Below are positions 1 through 5,230 of a stretch of DNA of 7,194 nt, in pieces. The DNA comes from Bacillota bacterium (GTDB lineage Bacteria; Bacillota; Clostridia; Lachnospirales; Lachnospiraceae), in the NCBI GenBank assembly GCA_009177215.1, contig WFLY01000264.1:5070-12263 (forward strand), read 5' to 3'. Both the position numbers and the translations under genes were made by a program. Each line of letters opens with the position of its first letter. The stretch's first letter is position 1. The notes under the pieces were generated by a model. It was not told the origin of the DNA, did no database searches, and saw only the letters and a program-made list of their open reading frames with translations.

Positions 1-208
1 CTGCTTCGCAATCGATGCTGATAACCTTACTGGGATGAGACAATGAGCTGGAATAAGTGTCACGTCCTTCCCTTTTCTGCGCAAAACTCTCACAACAGGT
101 ATCCTCACAATCACAGGCATGTTTACCGCCCACCATAATATCTCCCTTACAGCAGTAGCATTCATCATTGTAGGTACAATTTGTTACTCCACATTTCAAA
201 TCCGCCAT
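1..208 (-). CDS. DUF1540 domain cysteine-rich protein, N-terminal part (cut by window edge)
   Basis: The ATG at 208-206 follows a strong AAGGAGG (about 213-220) at good spacing, and the frame stays open for 69 codons to the left edge, so the C-terminus is missing. The peptide begins MADLKCGVTNCTYNDECYCC and has nine cysteines in its first 39 residues (6, 11, 17, 19, 20, 32, 34, 38, 39) and another at 67. The pattern C-x4-C-x-Y-N, then a short Ile/Val-rich strand, then a second Cys cluster ending in SF, matches the DUF1540 family. The last visible residues (VISIDCEA, 62-69) look like the start of a second copy, so a two-domain protein of roughly 110 residues is expected, as is common in clostridia. 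Function is unknown; the Cys spacing suggests metal binding, which is inference. No signal peptide or membrane segment is seen. An A/T-rich tandem repeat lies upstream. Confidence 0.85.
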   Translation of the reverse strand, partial: MADLKCGVTNCTYNDECYCCKGDIMVGGKHACDCEDTCCESFAQKREGRDTYSSSLSHPSKVISIDCEA

Positions 209-286
209 ACAAGCCTCCTTCTGCGCATCTCCTAATATTATTAAAATAGAGGTACGCAGAATTAGTTTGTGAGGCTTACCAGATTA

Positions 287-349
287 ATATACATTAATCA
301 TAAATATACATTAATTATAAATATATATTAATCATAAATATACATTTAT
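287..349. repeat. 17-bp A/T-rich tandem repeat, three copies plus a partial fourth
   Basis: Three adjacent 17-bp units occur at 287-303 (ATATACATTAATCATAA), 304-320 (C to T at one position) and 321-337 (C to T at a different position), followed by a degenerate partial copy from 338. Each unit carries ATTAAT once, so this element recurs every 17 bp. The array lies in the 209-nt gap between the thrS stop and the DUF1540 start, upstream of the DUF1540 gene as transcribed. It could be a set of operator sites, a curved A/T tract or a simple slippage product. No -35/-10 pair is convincing here, so the DUF1540 promoter is not called. Confidence 0.8.
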
Positions 350-417
350 TTACTGTTTTTTATATAAATAATGAAATCTATACCAAGTCTGTGAAATTCA
401 TATAGAGGCAGCTTCGT

Positions 418-2370
418 CTATTCCTGAACCGTTTCCTTCCGAATTTCCTTGGTGCGGATTTCCTTGGAAATCTGGTCGATAAAGGAATCAAGAGCCTTTT
501 GCCCCTCATCTCCAGCAAAACGGCTTCTCACGGAGACAACGCCTTCCTCTTCTTCCTTCTGTCCAACCACCAGCATATAAGGTACCTTCGCAAGTCTTGC
601 CTCTCGGATTTTAAACCCAATCTTCTCGGAACGGTTATCCGTAGTTACCAAAATACCGTTATCCTTTAATTTTTCTTCAACGGAAGCAGCATAACCGGCA
701 TATTTTTCCGAGATAGGAAGAACGCGGACCTGCTCAGGACACAGCCATGTAGGGAACTTTCCCTCGTACTTTTCAATCAGCCATGCAAGGGTTCTCTCGT
801 AACAGCCCATAGAAGTCCTGTGGATAATATAAGGACGTACCTTATCACCGTTCTGGTCGATATAATACATATCAAACTGAGCCGCCAGCAAAGCATCCCA
901 CTGAATGGTAATCATAGTATCCTCTTTGCCATATACATTCTTCGCCTGAATATCCACCTTGGGTCCGTAGAATGCGGCTTCGCCTTCTCCCTCATAGAAG
1001 GGAATATCCAGCTCTTTTAATATCTGACGGATATGCTCCTGTGTCTCCTCCCATACCTCGGGTTCACCGATATATTTTTCCTTGTTATTGGGATCCCACT
1101 TGGATAGGCGGTAGGTCACGTCATCACCCACACCCAGAGTCTCCAGACAATATTTTGCCAAGGCAAGACAGCCCTTAAATTCTTCTACCATCTGATCCGG
1201 TCTTACAATCAAGTGCCCTTCTGAAATGGTAAACTGGCGAACACGGGTAAGTCCATGCATCTCTCCCGAATCCTCATTTCTAAACAGAGTTGAAGTCTCT
1301 CCGTAACGCAGCGGCAGGTCACGGTAGGAATGCTGTGTTGCCTTATATACAAAATACTGGAAGGGACAGGTCATAGGACGAAGCGCCATAACCTCCTTAT
1401 CCTTCTCTTCATCTCCCAATACAAACATACCGTCAAGATAGTGATCCCAATGTCCCGACAATTTATACAAATCACTCTTTGCCATGAGAGGGGTCTTGGT
1501 GCGCAGATAACCTCTTTTCTCCTCCTCATCCTCTATCCAACGCTGCATGGTCTGAATCATCTTGGCACCCTTGGGCATCAAAAGCGGCAGACCCTGACCG
1601 ATTACATCAACCGTGGTAAATAGCTCCATTTCACGACCCAGCTTGTTGTGGTCACGGTTTTTCACATTTTCCCAGTATGCAAGATACTCCTCCAACTCCT
1701 CCTTCTTATTAAAGGCAGTGCCGTAAATACGCTGCAGCATAGCGTTCTCGGATTTTCCTCTCCAATAAGCGCCCGAGGAGGAGGTCAGCTTAAATGCCTT
1801 GATTCCCTTGGTACTCATCAGATGAGGGCCCGCGCATAAATCCACAAACTCTCCCTGACTATAGAAAGAGATTTCTGCGTCCTCCGGCAAATCGCGAATC
1901 AGCTCTACCTTGTAGGGCTCGCCCTTTTCCTCCATAAACTTAACGGCTTCCTCTCTGGGGAGAGTAAATTTCTCCAGCTTCTCTCCCTTTTTGATAATCT
2001 TCTTCATCTCTGTTTCCAACGCATCCAAATCCTCTCTGGAAAAGGGAGCATGGTCGAAGTCATAATAATAGCCGTTTTCAATGCTGGGCCCGATTGTCAG
2101 CTTTGCATCGGGAAACAAATGCTTTACCGCCTCTGCAAGCACATGGGAGGTGGTGTGACGAATGGTTGCCAAGCCCTCTTTATCATTAGCGGTACAAATA
2201 CTCAGCTCGCAGTCATGATCAAGCACGGTCCTTAAATCTACAACCTCCCCGTTTACCTTTCCGCAGCAGGCTGCTCTCGCAAGCCCTTCACTGATATCCA
2301 GTGCAATGTCATACACGCTTTTACTCTCTGCATACTCCTTCACGGAGCCGTCCTTTAATGTAATCTTCAT
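418..2370 (-). CDS. thrS: Threonine--tRNA ligase
   Basis: Cytoplasmic class II aminoacyl-tRNA synthetase that charges tRNA-Thr with threonine using ATP and edits mischarged Ser-tRNA-Thr. The protein is 650 residues, the usual bacterial length. Domain order: TGS at about 1-60; editing (SAD) domain at about 70-220 with HTTSH (His72, His76) and CAGPH (Cys179, His183); catalytic core at about 245-540; anticodon-binding domain at about 545-640. The three zinc ligands that hold threonine in the active site are visible as Cys335 (MTCPF), His386 (EGHLI) and His517 (IIHRT). Motif 2 is RYGETSTLFRNE and motif 3 includes GCYERTLAWL with Arg526. The core has the MTCPFQ form rather than the NCPGH form of E. 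coli; I recall the former from clostridial ThrRS. The frame stays open to 2586, but that extension is the T-box leader; the start MKITLKDGS at 2370 matches the family N-terminus and follows a purine-rich AAGGAAGGAAC. No clear terminator follows the stop. Confidence 0.97.
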   Translation of the reverse strand: MKITLKDGSVKEYAESKSVYDIALDISEGLARAACCGKVNGEVVDLRTVLDHDCELSICTANDKEGLATIRHTTSHVLAEAVKHLFPDAKLTIGPSIENGYYYDFDHAPFSREDLDALETEMKKIIKKGEKLEKFTLPREEAVKFMEEKGEPYKVELIRDLPEDAEISFYSQGEFVDLCAGPHLMSTKGIKAFKLTSSSGAYWRGKSENAMLQRIYGTAFNKKEELEEYLAYWENVKNRDHNKLGREMELFTTVDVIGQGLPLLMPKGAKMIQTMQRWIEDEEEKRGYLRTKTPLMAKSDLYKLSGHWDHYLDGMFVLGDEEKDKEVMALRPMTCPFQYFVYKATQHSYRDLPLRYGETSTLFRNEDSGEMHGLTRVRQFTISEGHLIVRPDQMVEEFKGCLALAKYCLETLGVGDDVTYRLSKWDPNNKEKYIGEPEVWEETQEHIRQILKELDIPFYEGEGEAAFYGPKVDIQAKNVYGKEDTMITIQWDALLAAQFDMYYIDQNGDKVRPYIIHRTSMGCYERTLAWLIEKYEGKFPTWLCPEQVRVLPISEKYAGYAASVEEKLKDNGILVTTDNRSEKIGFKIREARLAKVPYMLVVGQKEEEEGVVSVRSRFAGDEGQKALDSFIDQISKEIRTKEIRKETVQE

Positions 2371-2442
2371 TTTCCTGTTCCTTCCTTTCTTTCTGCGAAT
2401 AAGCAGGCTGCCGCTTCCCGTTTTGAATCTTCTTATCCGCGC

Positions 2443-2478
2443 AAAAAAGTCCCTTGCAATATTTCTATTGCAAGGGAC
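2443..2478 (-). terminator. T-box regulatory terminator of thrS
   Basis: On the minus strand GTCCCTTGCAAT (2478-2467) pairs perfectly over 12 bp with ATTGCAAGGGAC (2460-2449), with a six-base loop, and is followed by six T at 2448-2443. The 5' arm starts with the CCCTT that the antiterminator needs, so the two structures exclude each other. This is the off state of the riboswitch. Confidence 0.95.
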
Positions 2479-2690
2479 GTAATATACGCGGTTCCACCCT
2501 TGTTGCGGCATATAAGCCGCCACCTTCATTTGCTCGTAACGGGAGCTGCCGGGCTGTATTAAAGCCGCTCCGAGATGGTCTTCCACCGCTTAGGGCAAAA
2601 CCGCTTGCAGCACATGGCACATATCTCTTCCTAAATTGCACCAAGGCGGTTCTCTCTGCTGCCTGCCACAGCTTACTGTTCTCTTCAACG
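2443..2690 (-). promoter_or_regulatory. T-box riboswitch (tRNA-Thr) in the thrS leader
   Basis: Reading the minus strand, the T-box sequence AAGGGTGGAACCGCG lies at 2501-2487. Stem I starts near 2683: GAGA (2683-2680) can pair with TCTC (2575-2572), and the loop-E-like AGTA (2677-2674) faces GAA just before the specifier. The specifier triplet is ACC (2579-2577) in the context GAAG-ACC-A, a threonine codon, which agrees with the downstream thrS. The antiterminator would pair AAGGG (2501-2497) with CCCTT, leaving the seven-base bulge TGGAACC. Its TGGA would pair with the tRNA 3' end and implies a U discriminator base. Established mechanism: uncharged tRNA stabilises the antiterminator and lets transcription run into thrS; charged tRNA favours the terminator. 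The fold was drawn by eye, so stem I detail is approximate. Confidence 0.95.
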
Positions 2691-2722
2691 CTTTCTATAT
2701 TGCTTAAGACTTATGATTAAAC

Positions 2723-2751
2723 ATCATAATACTTTTTATACTTTTTGTAAA
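2723..2751 (-). promoter_or_regulatory. Probable sigma-A promoter of the thrS T-box transcript
   Basis: On the minus strand TTTACA (2751-2746) and TATGAT (2728-2723) are separated by exactly 17 nt, each one base from the -35 and -10 consensus. Transcription would start near 2716, about 30 nt before the base of T-box stem I and roughly 345 nt before the thrS start codon. Confidence 0.75.
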
Positions 2752-2835
2752 GCTTTTTCTGTCTCCTGATTACAATACTTTACAACGTATCTTTAATATA
2801 TCTACCCTGTTTTAAAATATTTTGACGCTGGTTGC

Positions 2836-2848
2836 TGTTTACTAAACA
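2836..2848. repeat. 13-bp perfect palindrome TGTTTACTAAACA
   Basis: TGTTTA at 2836-2841 and TAAACA at 2843-2848 form an inverted repeat around one base. It lies in the gap of about 110 nt between the thrS promoter and the terminator of the CarD-like gene, roughly 85 nt upstream of the -35 box. It could be an operator or chance in A/T-rich DNA. The rest of 2752-2860 holds no gene that I can support. Confidence 0.35.
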
Positions 2849-2860
2849 ATTATTGCTGAC

Positions 2861-2900
2861 AAAAAAGAAGCGCAAAATTTAATTTTTATGCTTCTTTTTT
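2861..2900 (-). terminator. Intrinsic terminator after the CarD-like gene
   Basis: AAAAAAGAAGC (2861-2871) and GCTTCTTTTTT (2890-2900) are perfectly complementary, and the 18-base loop contains a further AAAATT/AATTTT pairing. On the minus strand the stem is followed by six T, 5 nt past the stop of the CarD-like gene. The symmetry would also allow termination on the plus strand, but no plus-strand gene ends here. Confidence 0.9.
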
Positions 2901-2905
2901 ATTAT

Positions 2906-3412
2906 CTATGCCTGTTTATCCATTTCCCCTGCAATATAGCTTTCTATCGTCTCACGAGGCATACTTAAGGAAACCGCAAGTTCTCCGTACAGATTGTCCT
3001 CCGCCATGCGAAAATACTTGGCGTCCACTGCCGTCACCTTGCGCCCCGCCTCCAAACGTTTCTGCTTTCTCAAATAAATGGTTTTTATGATCTTAATCCA
3101 TTCCTCACAACAATTGGTCTTCATACATCCCTTATATTCCTGCTCTAAAAGCTTGTCATTGGTGATTGTAATCAGTGGAATATCAGGTATTCCCTGAATC
3201 AATTCATCAGCCTGCTCCTTGCTCAACACTCTGCGCATAGATTCCTCTGCCGTATCCACAGGCACATACACCGTGCTCCCTGCCATATAAAGGGGCTTTA
3301 AGATATAATACTTTCTCTCTTTATCCACGCCGGAAATATTTAGAGTAGTAATATCCTCCACCATGCACACGCCCTTGTTGCCACATACTACATATTCACC
3401 TTTTGCAAACAC
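2906..3412 (-). CDS. CarD/CdnL-family RNA polymerase-binding transcriptional regulator
   Basis: A 168-residue protein (170 if started at 3418) resembling the CarD/CdnL/TRCF-RID family, which binds the RNA polymerase beta subunit and modulates open-complex stability. The N-terminal RID domain (about 1-60) shows the family pattern GEYVVCGNKGVCMVEDI, then RKYYILKPLY and STVYVPVD, a Tudor-like beta fold. The remainder (about 65-160) is predicted helical: YLRKQKRLEAGRK, then YFRMAEDNLYGELAVSLSMP and ESYI, as in the C-terminal part of the family. An ATG at 3418 directly abuts AAGGAGG with no spacer; a GTG two codons later (3412) has an ideal 6-nt spacer and gives MFAKGEYVV, close to typical family N-termini, so I prefer GTG. 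It appears to have its own promoter and terminator. Which genes it controls cannot be read from here. Confidence 0.88.
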   Translation of the reverse strand: MFAKGEYVVCGNKGVCMVEDITTLNISGVDKERKYYILKPLYMAGSTVYVPVDTAEESMRRVLSKEQADELIQGIPDIPLITITNDKLLEQEYKGCMKTNCCEEWIKIIKTIYLRKQKRLEAGRKVTAVDAKYFRMAEDNLYGELAVSLSMPRETIESYIAGEMDKQA

Positions 3413-3418
3413 TGCCAT

Positions 3419-3425
3419 CCTCCTT
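3419..3425 (-). promoter_or_regulatory. Ribosome binding site that decides the CarD-like start
   Basis: AAGGAGG ends immediately before ATG 3418-3416 and 6 nt before GTG 3412-3410. Zero spacing is not productive in known bacterial initiation, whereas 6 nt is near optimal, so the GTG is the likelier start. Confidence 0.7.
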
Positions 3426-3488
3426 TCTACTCATATCCGAATCACAAACTATTCATTATCTGCACTTTTCTACTAATGTTATAACCTT

Positions 3489-3518
3489 ATTTTAACAAAT
3501 TAAACCTCAAAATGTCAG
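3489..3518 (-). promoter_or_regulatory. Possible promoter of the CarD-like gene
   Basis: On the minus strand CTGACA (3518-3513) and TAAAAT (3494-3489) are 18 nt apart, and TGT precedes the -10 box, giving an extended -10 pattern. It lies about 70 nt upstream of the coding start. Each box deviates by one base from consensus, and the region is A/T-rich, so a chance match is possible. Confidence 0.55.
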
Positions 3519-3594
3519 TAAACTTTTGCATTTTCTCTCAATTTCGTGAATATTGCTAATATCGGCACCTACCCTCTTTGTGCAAATCGCTACA

Positions 3595-4629
3595 TCATCC
3601 GGAAAAATCCAACAGATACCATCGATTCATGGCAGGATGCTCTGTTCCGGCAAACGGCGCCTCCATCTGCTTAAAACCATAATGAGGATAAATTTTATTT
3701 GCCGTATCAAGCAATGTGGAAGTCTCAATATAAAGTGCCGGAAAGCGCTTTTTTGCAAAGTCAATCACACATTCCAACAAAAATGCGCTATACCCCTTTC
3801 CTCGATACTCCTTGTCTATATAAAGCTTTTGCAGCTCTCCCACCTGTGGTTTCCCTACAAAAGGCGCCACACCGGCTCCTCCCGCAACCACGCCATTTAT
3901 CTCCAAAACCCAATAACCGGCTTTTTCCGTACTATCATAAAAGCCTGCCAAATTTTCAAGCTGCGGGTCAAAATATACCGTACCCGGAATATCCAGCCCA
4001 TATTCCTTTAAAGAGCTTTTTACAATCTGCTTCATGCGCCGATTATCCCTTTTCTCTATTCTTCGCAGTGTCACTGAGCTTTTTGTCTGCAAATACCTAT
4101 GTATCATGTCGAGTTCTTCCATAAAAATACAGTGACAGATTCCGTTTTCGCTCACCAAATCACGGCACTGCTCAAAATCAAACCAGCGCACCTCCTCCAC
4201 TTCTTCCTCCTGAAGAGTGAATTCTTCCGCCCTCTTATCGCACCAAAGCGCATACACGTTTGTTACCTGATTATCCTTAAAAAGCTTTCCGTAAAACTCC
4301 TGTTCCCATACAAAATGCCTCTGCCCGCAATAATGAAGCTCCCACGGGTTAGCGCTCAGCCCCAGCTCCTCCTGAAGCTCCCGCAGGGCAGAAGGAACAA
4401 AATCCATCCCCGCCGGAATATGCCCTGCACTGGAAATATCATAGCAGCCCGGGAAAGAGTCCTTATTCTTACTGCGCTTCTGCAGCAATATCTGTACGCC
4501 TTTGGAGCGTTTTCGCAATAGCCACACATGGGAAGTTCTGTGGCGTATTCCCTCTGCATGTGCCACGGTCCTCTCCACCGTCTTCCCTGTAGGTATACCC
4601 TTTTCATCCACAATGTCTAAAATTTCCAT
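3595..4629 (-). CDS. Nudix hydrolase - GNAT N-acetyltransferase fusion protein
   Basis: A 344-residue protein with two enzyme domains. Residues about 1-165 are a Nudix domain of the isopentenyl-diphosphate isomerase-like branch (MEILDIVDEKG start, SHVWLLRKRSKG, LLQKRSKNKDSFPGCYD). Its Nudix box runs 69-91: G69, R83, E84, E87, E88 and G90 match G-x5-E-x7-REUxEExGU, but the first Glu is Met75. Residues about 185-344 are a GNAT domain with the acetyl-CoA loop YRGKGYSAFLL (275-285) and the C-terminal YPHYGF pattern (314-319). Nudix enzymes cleave nucleoside-diphosphate-linked substrates and GNAT enzymes move acetyl from acetyl-CoA; neither substrate can be read here. No stop or frameshift separates the domains, so it is a genuine single reading frame. 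The start at 4629 gives the usual family N-terminus, but its ribosome site is weak. It lies 93 nt after the ArsC-like gene with no strong terminator between, so co-transcription is likely. Confidence 0.9.
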   Translation of the reverse strand: MEILDIVDEKGIPTGKTVERTVAHAEGIRHRTSHVWLLRKRSKGVQILLQKRSKNKDSFPGCYDISSAGHIPAGMDFVPSALRELQEELGLSANPWELHYCGQRHFVWEQEFYGKLFKDNQVTNVYALWCDKRAEEFTLQEEEVEEVRWFDFEQCRDLVSENGICHCIFMEELDMIHRYLQTKSSVTLRRIEKRDNRRMKQIVKSSLKEYGLDIPGTVYFDPQLENLAGFYDSTEKAGYWVLEINGVVAGGAGVAPFVGKPQVGELQKLYIDKEYRGKGYSAFLLECVIDFAKKRFPALYIETSTLLDTANKIYPHYGFKQMEAPFAGTEHPAMNRWYLLDFSG

Positions 4630-4703
4630 ATATTCTCACTTCCGCGCTGCTTTTTGCACATCTCAAGTTTACGGTCGCAGCACAGACGCAAACCTCTTCC
4701 GCC

Positions 4704-4721
4704 TGTCCGCCGAAACGGACA
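4704..4721 (-). repeat. Inverted repeat TGTCCG-N6-CGGACA after the ArsC-like gene
   Basis: A perfect 6-bp stem with a TTTCGG loop lies one base past the stop codon of the ArsC-like gene. No T-run follows, so it is not a standard intrinsic terminator; it may stabilise the 3' end of the message, attenuate readthrough or bind a protein. A second hairpin with the same GTCCG-N6-CGGAC core occurs at 6681-6696. Confidence 0.55.
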
Positions 4722-4722
4722 T

Positions 4723-5079
4723 TCATTCAATATTTGCCTTTTCCCTCCACTCCGCTTCCTTAAATCCCACAAGCACAAAGTCTTCTCCCACCGCAAGGGG
4801 TCTCTTTACCAGCATACCGTCGGTGGCAAGCAAAGCCAGCTGTTCCTCCTCCGACATCTGAGGAAGCTTGTCCTTCAACTTCAACTCCTTATACAAATTG
4901 CCGCTGGTGTTAAAAAAACGCTTAAGGGGCAGTCCGCTCATCCGTACCCATCTGGCAAGCTCCTCCTTTGTAGGATTTTTCTCCTTAATAGGGCGCTCTT
5001 CATAAGGTATATTATTTTCAGTAAGCCACTTTAAAGCCTTTTTACAGGTAGAACATTTTGAATAGCATAATACAAGCAT
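4723..5079 (-). CDS. ArsC/Spx-family thioredoxin-fold protein (arsenate reductase-like)
   Basis: A 118-residue cytoplasmic protein, the usual length for the ArsC/Spx/YffB family. The N-terminus MLVLCYSKCSTCKKALKWL carries the redox pair C9-S-T-C12 at the start of the first helix, with an additional Cys5; then come IPYEERPIKEKNPTKEEL, the conserved FNTSG (56-60) and LVKRPLAV (90-97) with the family arginine Arg93. Family members either reduce arsenate with glutathione or glutaredoxin or, as in Spx, bind RNA polymerase; YffB-like members have no settled role. No arsenic genes are nearby, so a true arsenate reductase role is unsupported. The frame is open to 5178, but the start at 5079 has an AAGGAGG at good spacing and gives the family N-terminus. 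Its own promoter lies upstream, and the Nudix-GNAT gene follows. Confidence 0.9.
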   Translation of the reverse strand: MLVLCYSKCSTCKKALKWLTENNIPYEERPIKEKNPTKEELARWVRMSGLPLKRFFNTSGNLYKELKLKDKLPQMSEEEQLALLATDGMLVKRPLAVGEDFVLVGFKEAEWREKANIE

Positions 5080-5111
5080 AGTTTTCCTCCTTAAGTAAAT
5101 ACCTTTTTTTA

Positions 5112-5140
5112 AGTATAACATGCTCCTCCATACAGGGCAA
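5112..5140 (-). promoter_or_regulatory. Probable promoter of the ArsC-like gene
   Basis: On the minus strand TTGCCC (5140-5135) and TATACT (5117-5112) are separated by 17 nt, with TGT directly before the -10 box (extended -10). The predicted start lies about 25 nt upstream of the coding start, giving a short leader with the strong ribosome site. It falls just after the transporter's terminator, consistent with a new transcription unit. Confidence 0.7.
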
Positions 5141-5163
5141 TTCATTTCATATAAACACATGAC

Positions 5164-5204
5164 AAAAAAGACTGCCAAACCGCTTTATAGGCAATATGAC
5201 AGTC
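5164..5204 (-). terminator. Intrinsic terminator after the MATE transporter gene
   Basis: On the minus strand GACTGTC (5204-5198) pairs with GGCAGTC (5176-5170), including one T-G pair, with weaker pairing inside the loop, and is followed by six T (5169-5164). It lies about 26 nt past the transporter stop codon. Confidence 0.85.
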
Positions 5205-5230
5205 CTGTAGGAGGATAAAAAATATTTATG

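Noticed and set aside
287..349. CRISPR array or plasmid-style iteron origin
   Set aside because: The units are directly adjacent with no spacers, only 17 bp and A/T-only in character, and no cas or replication gene is present.
820..2235. Several plus-strand open frames opposite thrS
   Set aside because: They have no family resemblance or ribosome sites and lie antisense to a highly conserved gene; they are coding shadows.
2371..2586. N-terminal extension of 72 residues on thrS (722-residue reading frame)
   Set aside because: This stretch is the T-box leader, with specifier, T-box sequence and terminator. The family N-terminus begins at the ATG at 2370.
3549..3563. Terminator of the Nudix-GNAT gene at ATATT-GCT-AATAT
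   Set aside because: The stem is only five A/T pairs with no T-run, too weak to call.
3553..4861. Plus-strand open frames opposite the Nudix-GNAT and ArsC-like genes
   Set aside because: Compositional shadows of the minus-strand genes, with no recognisable domains.
4723..5079. Part of an arsenic resistance operon
   Set aside because: No arsR, arsB, acr3 or arsA homologue is adjacent; family membership alone does not support arsenate reduction.
5080..5178. N-terminal extension of 33 residues on the ArsC-like protein
   Set aside because: It overlaps the promoter and the upstream terminator, has no family resemblance, and the ATG at 5079 has an excellent ribosome site.
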